DNA from: Ruminococcus sp.
GTDB lineage: Bacteria; Bacillota; Clostridia; Oscillospirales; Ruminococcaceae
NCBI GenBank assembly: GCA_014799675.1
Contig: JAAVHM010000043.1
Location: forward strand, 30,723 to 39,929
Direction: 5' to 3'
Length of the DNA stretch: 9,207 nt
The translations under genes and the position numbers were made by a program. This document shows, piece after piece, positions 1 through 5,549 of the stretch; within the stretch, counting starts at the first letter, position 1; each line of letters begins with the position of its first letter. The notes below the pieces were generated by a model. The model was given only the letters and a program-made list of their open reading frames with translations, made no database searches and was not told where the DNA came from.

Positions 1-165
1 GATACCAGCGATAAGCCCGCCGACTTTTTCAAGCCTATTTACGGAATGAAAAATCTGCGTTATATGCTTGTTCCGACTTGGGACAGAAACATAACCGACG
101 AGCAGGTCGAGGAACTGAAACAGAATATGCCGCAGCTTTGCATTTGCTATTACAAGCGCGGGTAG
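1..165 (+). CDS. 3' end of a leucine-rich-repeat (BspA-like) protein
   Basis: An open frame runs from base 1 to a TAG at 163-165 and gives the last 54 residues of a protein whose start lies outside the window. The visible part contains KNLRYMLVP, then ITDEQVEELKQNMPQL and a short CICYYKRG tail. This resembles the final repeat of LRR proteins in Ruminococcus and other Clostridia, where an 'LKxLKYL' strand is followed by a helix of the 'QIEELKxxLPxCxI' type. I infer an LRR protein, probably involved in binding or surface contact, but the export signal and most repeats cannot be seen. It converges on the minus-strand LRR gene that ends at 315. No sorting motif is present at this C-terminus. Confidence 0.6.
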   Translation, partial: DTSDKPADFFKPIYGMKNLRYMLVPTWDRNITDEQVEELKQNMPQLCICYYKRG

Positions 166-184
166 GCGGCGTTTACACAAAAAT

Positions 185-302
185 AAAAAGCTCCTCAAAG
201 GCTGAGCCTTTACCCTTTTAGGCGTACTGCGTCAATAAGGGTAAAATCTTCCATGGGTAACAATACTTCTGTACCGTTACCTGTCAAATTGGGGAGCTTT
301 TT
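185..302. other. Structured palindromic element between convergent genes; probable bidirectional terminator or structured RNA
   Basis: The ends form a perfect 10-bp inverted repeat, AAAAAGCTCC (185-194) and GGAGCTTTTT (293-302), so either strand would end the stem in a run of U. Inside are three smaller hairpins: AAAGGC-TGA-GCCTTT (197-211), ACCCTT/AAGGGT (212-217 with 237-242, extendable to TTTACCCTT/AAGGGTAAA) and GGTAAC/GTTACC (256-261 with 276-281). I see no ORF in it. It lies between two convergent genes, which fits a bidirectional terminator. The internal structure is far more than a terminator needs, so it may instead be a small palindromic mobile element or a non-coding RNA. I do not recognise it as a named RNA family. 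Confidence 0.6.
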
Positions 303-314
303 ATTATAGTAAGT

Positions 315-1280
315 CTATGCCATTTTTTTATTTACAAAAAATATTAACAACAATGAAAGCAAAGCGGTAAAGCATATGATCGGCAAATCGTTCCCGCCTG
401 TTTGAGGATTTTCTTCTGCGGGACTTTCAACCTTGGTTGCAGTTTTGTATTCATAGGCAATGCCGTTTTCCTTGGCGTATTTTTCGGCGGGAGAATTTTC
501 CGCAACTATTAAGGTTATGGGCTTTTGCACCACTGCTTCAATATGGGCGGCAGGGTCGTCGTAATCAAATACAAGACTTGCCTGCACGGAAGCTTTACCG
601 TCAGCCTTGACGCTTTCCTCGGTGTTTTCGTCGTACATATAGCCGACCGCAAGATCTTCAAGCTCTGTCATTGACGGTATTTCAAGGGCTGTAAGCTCGG
701 GGCAGTTGGTGAAAACAAATTCGCATATCATGCCGACGTCTTTCGGAAGCTTTACCTCCGTAAGATTTTCGCAGTCCATGAAGGCCGCGCGCTTGATAAT
801 GTCAACACGGGAATTTTCCGCAAATTCCACCGTTTTAAGATTTCGGCAGCCCATAAAGGCGTTGCTTGACAGACCGCTGTTCAGGTCGTTTTCGTCCGAT
901 GCGGTAATGTTGCCCTTAAAGGTAACGATTTCCAAATTGGGACAGCCCAGAAAGGACATCATGCCGATCTCTTCCATATCGCCCTCAAAGGTGACGGTTT
1001 TCAGCTCGGAGCAGTAGGAAAACGCCGACATACCTATTTTTGTGCAGCCGTCGGGTATAACAAGGTTCGTGATGTTATCATTCCGCATAAAGGCGGAATC
1101 GTCTATTCCGATTATGCCGTCGGGTATGACAACGTCCCCGCCGTCACCGTTATAGCCTGTGATATGATCGCCGCTGATGATAAAATCCTCTTCGGGTGCG
1201 GCGGCGTTTGCCGAAATGCAAAACGTACCGAAAACAAGAGCCGCGGAGGCTGCAATGGCTGTGATTTTTTTGATAAGCAT
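315..1280 (-). CDS. Sortase-anchored leucine-rich-repeat (BspA/LRR_5-type) surface protein
   Basis: This 321-residue protein has a complete surface-protein layout. Residues 1-26 form a signal peptide (MLIKK, then a hydrophobic alanine-rich core ending at ANA). About residues 35-210 hold LRR_5/BspA-type repeats with the recurring pattern 'xIPDGxxxIGxxAFxxCxxLxxVxF' (for example IGMSAFSYCSELKTV and NAFMGCRNLKTVEF). A linker follows, then the motif NPQTG at residues 291-295, a hydrophobic stretch and a positively charged NKK tail. NPQTG plus membrane segment plus basic tail is a cell-wall sorting signal of the NPxTG kind handled by class B-like sortases. I infer covalent anchoring to peptidoglycan and a role in adhesion or protein binding. 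The ATG is preceded by AAGGAAG at a suitable distance. It has its own promoter and appears monocistronic. Confidence 0.88.
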   Translation of the reverse strand: MLIKKITAIAASAALVFGTFCISANAAAPEEDFIISGDHITGYNGDGGDVVIPDGIIGIDDSAFMRNDNITNLVIPDGCTKIGMSAFSYCSELKTVTFEGDMEEIGMMSFLGCPNLEIVTFKGNITASDENDLNSGLSSNAFMGCRNLKTVEFAENSRVDIIKRAAFMDCENLTEVKLPKDVGMICEFVFTNCPELTALEIPSMTELEDLAVGYMYDENTEESVKADGKASVQASLVFDYDDPAAHIEAVVQKPITLIVAENSPAEKYAKENGIAYEYKTATKVESPAEENPQTGGNDLPIICFTALLSLLLIFFVNKKMA

Positions 1281-1314
1281 AGCAAGACTTCCTTTTATTT
1301 AATATTGTAATTCA

Positions 1315-1343
1315 AGTATATCATTAAGGAATGAAATTGTCAA
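1315..1343 (-). promoter_or_regulatory. SigA-type promoter of the LRR surface protein gene
   Basis: Read on the minus strand, a perfect -35 TTGACA (1338-1343) is separated by 17 bp from TATACT (1315-1320), which matches the -10 consensus at five of six bases. Transcription would begin near 1308, leaving a leader of roughly 28 nt with the ribosome site near 1287-1295. Confidence 0.8.
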
Positions 1344-1381
1344 TGTATCAGAAAAAAAGTTTCCCCGTGTCGGATTTTTAC

Positions 1382-1410
1382 AAGACAAAAAATTTTTTAT
1401 GTGGTATAAT
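1382..1410 (+). promoter_or_regulatory. Promoter of the five-gene operon (extended -10)
   Basis: TGGTATAAT gives a perfect -10 (1405-1410) with the extended TGn element at 1402-1404. The -35 is weak (AAGACA, 1382-1387) with a 17-bp spacer, as is usual where an extended -10 compensates. It is divergent from the LRR promoter, and the two -35 elements are about 40 bp apart. The leader to the first start codon is about 55 nt. Confidence 0.7.
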
Positions 1411-1471
1411 AAATCAAATATCCTGTTGTATGGTTATATGCAGATTGATATTTATTAAGGAGGAGAAGAAA

Positions 1472-1897
1472 ATGCAGATAGTACCTACGTTAAACCTTGG
1501 AGGAAATTGCCGCGAAGCCATTCATATGTATGAAAAGGCTTTTAACGGAAAAATCAGCTGCCTTATAACATACGGAGAATCGGGCGACCCCGAATATGCA
1601 TTGCTCAAAGAAGATCAAAAGGATCATATATATCATTCGGAGCTTGTATTGGGCGACCAAAGAATTATTATGAGCGACCTTGTGGAGGGGGATATTGAAT
1701 TCCAGGTGTGCTATTCAAACTTCCTTACCGTTATGCTTGATACAAAGGAGGAAGTCCGGCAGGCATATGAGATCATGAAAGAGGGCAGTAAAACAATTTA
1801 TCAAATGGAAGCAACGCCTTACAGCTCTTGTCGGGTAGTTTTTATTGATAAATTCGGAATTCGTTGGGGAATTATGACCGAGCAGACCGAACGGTAA
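1472..1897 (+). CDS. VOC (glyoxalase superfamily) protein, PhnB-like
   Basis: This 141-residue protein begins MQIVPTLNLGGNCREAIHMY, the typical opening of PhnB-like VOC proteins ('xPYLxFxGNCREAIxFY'). It continues with the two-module beta-alpha-beta layout, including HSELVLGDQRIIMSD in the middle and VVFIDKFGIRWGI near the end, which matches the family's closing 'FGVxWxI'. VOC proteins are usually metal-dependent enzymes or binding proteins acting on small molecules. The substrate here cannot be read from sequence, and the name PhnB does not imply a phosphonate role. The frame is open upstream to 1331, but AAGGAGGAG (1457-1465) sits just before the ATG at 1472 and the promoter lies in between, so that start is firm. 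It is the first gene of a five-gene operon; the next starts 25 nt downstream. Confidence 0.87.
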   Translation: MQIVPTLNLGGNCREAIHMYEKAFNGKISCLITYGESGDPEYALLKEDQKDHIYHSELVLGDQRIIMSDLVEGDIEFQVCYSNFLTVMLDTKEEVRQAYEIMKEGSKTIYQMEATPYSSCRVVFIDKFGIRWGIMTEQTER

Positions 1898-1922
1898 AAT
1901 TATAAAATCGGGAGGAAATAAT

Positions 1923-2618
1923 ATGGTAAAAAATTTTGAGGAATTCTGCGCGGAACTTCTGCGCTGCGGCTTTTCAATGGGCGGGGGAAGCAGCAAGGGT
2001 ATCTTTGCGGTCATACCTTACGACTGGAAAGAACAGGAGCATTTGGACGCCCCCGCAAAATGGCACACTGGCGACCCCGAGACCGACCCATGGGAGTGGC
2101 GTATGCGCGTCCTTGAGGAACGGGACGATATTGCTTATTCCAAGCTGTTTTTTAATGCAAGCGGGTATATTGCCAAAGAGTGGTATCCGTACTTTATTTC
2201 CGTCCGCAGACAGGGCAGAAATTTTACGGAAGCATACGAAAGCGGCGAAATTAGTCAGACCGCAAAGACGGTTTACGACATTGTTTCGGGGAACGGCGCG
2301 GCGGCTCTCCATGAAATAAAGCTTCTCGGCGGCTTCGGAAAGGAGGACAAAAGCCGTTTTGACAAGGCGGTGACGGAGCTTCAGATGAAGATGTACATTA
2401 CAATGTGCGGCAGGACTGCCAAGAAAAGCCGTACAGATGAGGAATACGGCTGGAAAGCCACGGTTTTCACCACTCCCGAGGAATTTTTCGGCGGGGACTT
2501 TATTGCCAAGGCTATGGAAATTCCCCCGAAAGAAGCGGAGGAAAAAATTCGTGAGCAGATTTTAAAGCTAAATCCAAACGCGGAGGAACGTAAAATAAAA
2601 AAATTTATTTACGGGTAA
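1923..2618 (+). CDS. AlkZ-related protein (putative winged-helix family)
   Basis: This 231-residue soluble protein has a strong site, GGGAGGA, before its ATG. Visible landmarks are MGGGSSKGIFAVIPYDW near the N-terminus, DPWEWRMRVLEERDDIAY around residues 55-75, SGYIAKEWYPYF around 80-90, an ALHEIKLLGGFGKEDKSRFDKAV segment in the middle, and a lysine-rich C-terminus. From memory this matches proteins annotated as 'AlkZ-related' in Clostridia. These are distant relatives of the AlkZ/YcaQ winged-helix DNA glycosylases and resemble the 'L..xG.I...' partial HTH_42 layout. I cannot identify a catalytic QxQ/QxD motif as in true AlkZ, so glycosylase activity should not be assumed. It has no membrane segment or signal peptide. 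It sits second in the operon, 25 nt after the VOC gene. Confidence 0.6.
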   Translation: MVKNFEEFCAELLRCGFSMGGGSSKGIFAVIPYDWKEQEHLDAPAKWHTGDPETDPWEWRMRVLEERDDIAYSKLFFNASGYIAKEWYPYFISVRRQGRNFTEAYESGEISQTAKTVYDIVSGNGAAALHEIKLLGGFGKEDKSRFDKAVTELQMKMYITMCGRTAKKSRTDEEYGWKATVFTTPEEFFGGDFIAKAMEIPPKEAEEKIREQILKLNPNAEERKIKKFIYG

Positions 2619-2629
2619 CGGTGATAATT

Positions 2630-3085
2630 ATGGAAAAAACAGCAAGCGAAATTCAAAAGGAACGCATAAAAGAACTGGAGGAAAAAGCCAATGCGCTTAT
2701 TGCAAAATGCAGTACGGCGACCCTGACTTCCGTAAACGAAAAGGGCTACCCCCGCACCTGCCTGCTTGCAATTGCAAAGGCGGAGGGCTTTTCCGACATA
2801 TATTTTGTAACGTCAAAACGCTCCGAGATAAACGGCAAGGTCACGCATTTTGAGAAAAATCCCAAAGCAAGCGTGTGTTATTTTCTGGACGGGGACAGCG
2901 TTACTCTTATCGGAAACGTCGAATTTATAAACGACAGGGAATTGCAGGCGGCGGTGTGGAACGAGACGGACAGGCGTTTCTTCAAAAAGGGTATCGACGA
3001 CCCGAAGTTCAGACTGATAAAATTCCACACGATAGAAGCGACATTCTGGATAGAGGGCAAGTTCAGGACTTGCAAATATAAATAA
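2630..3085 (+). CDS. Pyridoxamine 5'-phosphate oxidase-fold protein
   Basis: The product is 151 residues. A predicted helix at the N-terminus is followed by CSTATLTSVNEKGYPRTCLL, the first beta-hairpin of the PPOX/FMN-binding split barrel. Next come DIYFVTSKRSEI and VTHFEKNPKASVCYF, the usual 'K..xhxxNPxxShhh' strand. The tail is FWIEGKFRTCKYK. Members of this fold bind FMN, F420 or related cofactors, and short ones are often labelled general stress protein 26-like; a specific reaction cannot be assigned. A GTG at 2621 could add three residues, but GGTGAT lies about five bases before the ATG at 2630, so I prefer the ATG. It starts 11 nt after the preceding stop codon, so it is very likely cotranscribed. 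Confidence 0.82.
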   Translation: MEKTASEIQKERIKELEEKANALIAKCSTATLTSVNEKGYPRTCLLAIAKAEGFSDIYFVTSKRSEINGKVTHFEKNPKASVCYFLDGDSVTLIGNVEFINDRELQAAVWNETDRRFFKKGIDDPKFRLIKFHTIEATFWIEGKFRTCKYK

Positions 3086-3104
3086 GGAATAGAGGAGGAA
3101 ATTT

Positions 3105-3563
3105 ATGGTACATTTAGTATACTGCGACGACAAAGAAAAGGTTCTTGAAAAAATTCTGAACGGCGAAAAAACCATGGTGATACGTGCGGCGGCAGGACGG
3201 AAGATCCCCCACGGCAGAGTGTTTGAGGGTGAAAAGCTTTACTTTATGAAAAAGGGTACTGCAAAAATCTCGGCAATGGCAGATGTGAAGAGCGTACAAA
3301 ATTTTGTAAAGCTTACCGAGGAACAGATCGACGAGGTTTTCAGCAATAATGCGGACAAGCTGAATTTGTCCGAAAAACAGGCGGCGCGGTGGCATAAAAA
3401 GTGCATATGCCTTACCGAATTTCATAATGTTGAGGAAATTGTTCCGCCCCTTGAATTTGAACGTCAGGGCAATATGGACGACTGGCTGATACTGGAAAAA
3501 ATCGAGGACGTACTTGTGGGGACGTCAATTGAATATAATTACGAAAAATCTAAATTAAAATAA
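3105..3563 (+). CDS. PUA/ASCH-like domain protein, function unknown
   Basis: This 152-residue soluble protein is preceded by an excellent ribosome site, GAGGAGG, before the ATG. It shows KILNGEKTMVIRAAAGRKIPHGRV early on, then a hydrophobic strand (EGEKLYFMKKG), AKISAMADVKSV, a helical middle with LNLSEKQAARW, and an NMDDWLILEKIEDV stretch near the end. The order 'xILxGxKTxxxR...GDxLYF...AxAxVxSV' is the layout of ASCH/PUA-like folds, which often bind nucleic acid or modified bases. I assign only the fold class, at moderate confidence. It is fourth in the operon, 19 nt after the PPOX gene. Confidence 0.65.
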   Translation: MVHLVYCDDKEKVLEKILNGEKTMVIRAAAGRKIPHGRVFEGEKLYFMKKGTAKISAMADVKSVQNFVKLTEEQIDEVFSNNADKLNLSEKQAARWHKKCICLTEFHNVEEIVPPLEFERQGNMDDWLILEKIEDVLVGTSIEYNYEKSKLK

Positions 3564-3574
3564 GGAGAATTATT

Positions 3575-3859
3575 ATGGTAGATTCAAGATGCGGACTGCA
3601 CTGTACAGGGTGCGAGTACAAGGAAAGCTGCGGCTGCGGGGGCTGTATTGAAACAAACGGACACCCTTTCCACGGGGAATGTCCCGTGGCGGTGTGCTGT
3701 CAGAATAAGGGTATTGTTCACTGCGGGGAATGTCCCGATATCCCATGCGAATTGCTGACGCAATATTCCTGCGACCCCGAGCATGGGGATAATCCACACG
3801 GCGCAAGGATAGAGCAGTGCAAAAAGTGGGCAGAGGAAGCTGCCGCGGCGGTTCGGTAA
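3575..3859 (+). CDS. DUF3795 cysteine-rich protein
   Basis: The product is 94 residues. Cysteines are spaced CGLHCTGCEY (C6, C10, C13), CGCGGC (C19, C21, C24), then GECPVAVCC and CGECPDIPC, with a helical tail ending in KKWAEEAAAAVR. This is the characteristic arrangement of DUF3795 proteins ('CGLxCxxCEYxxxCxGC...GxCxVxxCCxxKGxxHCGECxxFPC'), which probably bind zinc or an iron-sulfur cluster. No enzymatic role is established. The ribosome site TAAGGAG overlaps the stop codon of the upstream gene and the gap is 11 nt, so translation is tightly linked to the operon. It is the last gene; a palindromic repeat follows. Confidence 0.85.
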   Translation: MVDSRCGLHCTGCEYKESCGCGGCIETNGHPFHGECPVAVCCQNKGIVHCGECPDIPCELLTQYSCDPEHGDNPHGARIEQCKKWAEEAAAAVR

Positions 3860-3877
3860 TACATATTTATGATCGTC

Positions 3878-3952
3878 TGTAGGGCGGGGGCTTTGCTCCC
3901 GCCTTTTAAATATATTTGATACAATAGGCGGGAACAAAGTCTCCGCCCTGCA
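3878..3952. repeat. Palindromic intergenic repeat, copy 1
   Basis: The ends TGTAGGGCGG and CCGCCCTGCA are inverted repeats (9 of 10 pairs match). Each half also folds by itself: GGCGGGGGC-TTT-GCTCCCGCC (3883-3903) and GGCGGGAAC/GTCTCCGCC (3927-3947). A second element with the same plan lies at 5471-5536. I read them as copies of one dispersed, MITE- or REP-like palindromic family. Lying just after the last operon gene, the strong hairpins may also help stop transcription or protect the mRNA 3' end. Confidence 0.7.
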
Positions 3953-4006
3953 AATTAAAATTTATTTGTTTAAAAAAGGATTTTCGCGTATATTTCGCAA
4001 TAACTC

Positions 4007-4035
4007 TTTACCTTTTGGGAAAAATGTGCTATACT
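4007..4035 (+). promoter_or_regulatory. Promoter of the metallophosphoesterase gene (extended -10)
   Basis: TGCTATACT supplies an extended -10 (hexamer 4030-4035, five of six matches). The -35 is TTTACC (4007-4012) with a 17-bp spacer. Transcription would start near 4042, leaving about 70 nt of leader before the TTG start. Confidence 0.7.
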
Positions 4036-4054
4036 ATATAATGTATGATTTTGC

Positions 4055-4092
4055 GGCAATTTAAAGAATTTACATAAAATGGATAAATTGCC
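4055..4092 (+). promoter_or_regulatory. Leader hairpin ahead of the metallophosphoesterase start
   Basis: GGCAATTTA (4055-4063) and TAAATTGCC (4084-4092) form a perfect 9-bp stem with a 20-nt loop, ending six bases before the Shine-Dalgarno sequence GGAGG at 4099-4103. It lies in the untranslated leader. The ATG at 4079 falls inside the loop and has no ribosome site, which argues against it as the start. The hairpin may tune translation or mRNA stability, but no known riboswitch is recognised. Confidence 0.45.
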
Positions 4093-4111
4093 TAAAATGG
4101 AGGTACTTGTT

Positions 4112-4810
4112 TTGATTTGTATTACAGGAGATATGCACGGAAATTATAATCGTTTTAACGACAGCAAAATAAAAAAGCTTAAAAAAGGCGACTTTTTAAT
4201 AGTATGCGGGGACTTCGGCTTTATATGGGACGGCTCTCCGAAAGAAAAAAGCATACTGAAAAAAATCGGCAGGAAGCGTTTCTACACCCTGTTTGTGGAG
4301 GGCTGCCACGAGAATTTCGACCTGCTGAACCAGTACCCCGAGGAGGATTTCTGCGGCGGCAGGGTAAATGTTATTTCGGGCAGGCTCATGCACATGAAGC
4401 GGGGAAGTATGTTCAATTTTCAGGGACACAAGTTCTTCGCGTTCGGCGGCGGTCAGACCAAGGAGATAGACATACGTCAGGACTCTGAAACATGGTGGGA
4501 GGAGGAGCTTCCCACACCCGAGGAGGTCAAGAAAGGCGTTGAAGTCCTGAACAAGAACGGCAATGCCGCGGATTACATAATAACCCACGAGCCGCCTGCC
4601 TCAATGAAAGAATTCCTTGATTTCGAGGTGCGGCAGATAAGTCATATGCACACATTTTTCGATGCGGTTAAAAACGACTGCAAGTTTAAGATGTGGTACT
4701 TCGGCAAGGTGCATAAGAACAAGCTTATCCCGCCAAGATATCAATGCCTTTTCGACGAGGTGGTCTGCATTGAGGGACTGGAGGGGAAATCTAAGAAACG
4801 GAAAAAATAA
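4112..4810 (+). CDS. Calcineurin-like metallophosphoesterase with altered metal-site motifs (TTG start)
   Basis: The product is 232 residues from the TTG at 4112. GGAGG (4099-4103) is eight bases upstream, while ATGs further up lack a ribosome site. Motif I is GDMHG (D7, H9). Motif II is CGDFGF (D34). Motif III reads EGCHENFD (C65, H66, E67), where the usual GNHE has Asn. A THEPP motif follows (H159), and the last motif reads FGKVH (K199, H201) where GHxH is usual. The family hydrolyses phosphoesters, often nucleotides, with two metal ions. This branch keeps one metal site largely intact but changes two ligand or catalytic positions, so activity or substrate may differ. No signal peptide is present, so it is cytoplasmic. 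The tail is lysine-rich. It is followed 14 nt later by a membrane protein gene. Confidence 0.85.
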   Translation: MICITGDMHGNYNRFNDSKIKKLKKGDFLIVCGDFGFIWDGSPKEKSILKKIGRKRFYTLFVEGCHENFDLLNQYPEEDFCGGRVNVISGRLMHMKRGSMFNFQGHKFFAFGGGQTKEIDIRQDSETWWEEELPTPEEVKKGVEVLNKNGNAADYIITHEPPASMKEFLDFEVRQISHMHTFFDAVKNDCKFKMWYFGKVHKNKLIPPRYQCLFDEVVCIEGLEGKSKKRKK

Positions 4811-4824
4811 TGGGGGACTGACAT

Positions 4825-5169
4825 ATGAAAAAAGCGGCAAGCCGAATAAGTTCTTTGGTGATAAACTTTTTCCTGTTTTTTACATCGCTTTGCTTTATGG
4901 TCATACCTATCGGTTACACGGACTTTTGGGAGCGTTATCCAATATATATCCCCGAATTTATTATGTGCATAGCTTTTATTGTTATATCTTTGGTTCTGCC
5001 TTTTGGGGCGAATTTTCTGCTTTACAGATTTTGGTTCAAAAAGGCGGGAATGTCAAAGCTGTGGATAGTTATACCGCTTTTGGGTACTTATCTTATTCTG
5101 TTTTTTGGGGTGATTGTGTTTCTTATGGCTATTCCGGATTGGGGTAATTTTACATGGCAGGTACAATAA
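4825..5169 (+). CDS. Small three-TM membrane protein, unknown function
   Basis: The product is 114 residues with a basic N-terminus (MKKAASR) followed by three hydrophobic segments: about 10-30 (LVINFFLFFTSLCFMVIPIG), 43-67 (FIMCIAFIVISLVLPFG) and 79-104 (LWIVIPLLGTYLILFFGVIVFL). Between the second and third lies RFWFKKAG, placing positive charge in a probable cytoplasmic loop. I recognise no family. The ribosome site is GGGGGA upstream of the ATG. It starts 14 nt after the phosphoesterase and has no promoter of its own, so the two are probably cotranscribed. Confidence 0.7.
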   Translation: MKKAASRISSLVINFFLFFTSLCFMVIPIGYTDFWERYPIYIPEFIMCIAFIVISLVLPFGANFLLYRFWFKKAGMSKLWIVIPLLGTYLILFFGVIVFLMAIPDWGNFTWQVQ

Positions 5170-5180
5170 TTTTGTAATCA

Positions 5181-5202
5181 AAGAGGACTTTTCAATCCTC
5201 TT
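5181..5202 (+). other. Short hairpin between the membrane-protein and tautomerase genes
   Basis: AAGAGGA (5181-5187) pairs perfectly with TCCTCTT (5196-5202) around an 8-nt loop. There is no U-tract after it, so it is not a convincing intrinsic terminator. It may be a weak attenuator or an mRNA-stability stem. No promoter is evident between 5170 and 5231. Confidence 0.3.
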
Positions 5203-5231
5203 AAATCAATTAATAAAAGGAGTGTTTTTTT

Positions 5232-5468
5232 ATGCCGCATATTTCGGTAAAAATGTTAAAGGGACGCACGGAGGAACAGAAAAAAGCCGCCGCAGAGAAG
5301 CTTACAGCCGCACTTTGCGAGGCGTTGGGCTGCGGGGACAGTCACGTTACCGTGGGTATCGAGGACTACACCGCCGAGGAATGGCAGGAGGTTTTTGCGG
5401 AGGATATCGAGGGCAAGTCCGATACCCTTTACAGAAAGCCTAACTACGACCCCAAGAGCCTTTTGTGA
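5232..5468 (+). CDS. Tautomerase family protein, PptA/4-oxalocrotonate tautomerase-like
   Basis: The product is 78 residues and starts MPHISVKMLKGRTEEQKK. Removal of Met exposes the N-terminal proline that is the general base of this superfamily. The rest follows the single beta-alpha-beta subunit: a helix with EKLTAALCEALGC, then VTVGIEDYTAEEWQEVF, and RKPNYDP at the end. The spacing 'EEWQEVF...LYRKPNY' matches PptA (YdcE) better than the 62-residue 4-OT enzymes, and the length fits too. These enzymes catalyse keto-enol tautomerisation, and the natural substrate is usually uncertain. AAAGGAG lies ahead of the ATG. A palindromic repeat starts two bases after the stop. Confidence 0.82.
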   Translation: MPHISVKMLKGRTEEQKKAAAEKLTAALCEALGCGDSHVTVGIEDYTAEEWQEVFAEDIEGKSDTLYRKPNYDPKSLL

Positions 5469-5470
5469 TC

Positions 5471-5536
5471 TGTAGGGGCGGATCCTGTATCCGCCCGAAA
5501 TGTTTTTAGCGGACGGATATAGAATCCTCCCCTGCA
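5471..5536. repeat. Palindromic intergenic repeat, copy 2
   Basis: It has the same plan as the element at 3878-3952. Terminal inverted repeats TGTAGGGGCGGA (5471-5482) and TCCTCCCCTGCA (5525-5536) match at 10 of 12 pairs. An inner perfect hairpin is GGGCGGAT-CCTGT-ATCCGCCC (5476-5496), and a small GGAT/ATCC hairpin (5515-5527) sits in the right half. The inner sequence differs from copy 1 while the ends are kept. The right end abuts the Shine-Dalgarno sequence of the next gene. Confidence 0.7.
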
Positions 5537-5549
5537 AAGGAGAATTATT

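Noticed and set aside
706..1017. Plus-strand ORF opposite the LRR surface gene
   Set aside because: Serine-rich translation of the antisense of LRR repeats with no ribosome site or family; the minus-strand gene explains the sequence.
1331..1471. 47-codon N-terminal extension of the VOC gene
   Set aside because: It would begin upstream of the promoter at 1382-1410, has no ribosome site and adds residues not seen in the family; the ATG at 1472 has AAGGAGGAG.
4079..4111. ATG starts at 4079 and 4097 for the metallophosphoesterase
   Set aside because: 4079 lies in the leader hairpin loop with no ribosome site, and 4097 overlaps the GGAGG itself; the TTG at 4112 is correctly spaced and begins just before GDMHG.
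5181..5202. Intrinsic terminator after the membrane-protein gene
   Set aside because: The 7-bp stem is real but it is followed by AAATCAATT with no U-run.
3878..5536. CRISPR array
   Set aside because: Only two palindromic elements 1.6 kb apart, with genes between them and no regular spacers.
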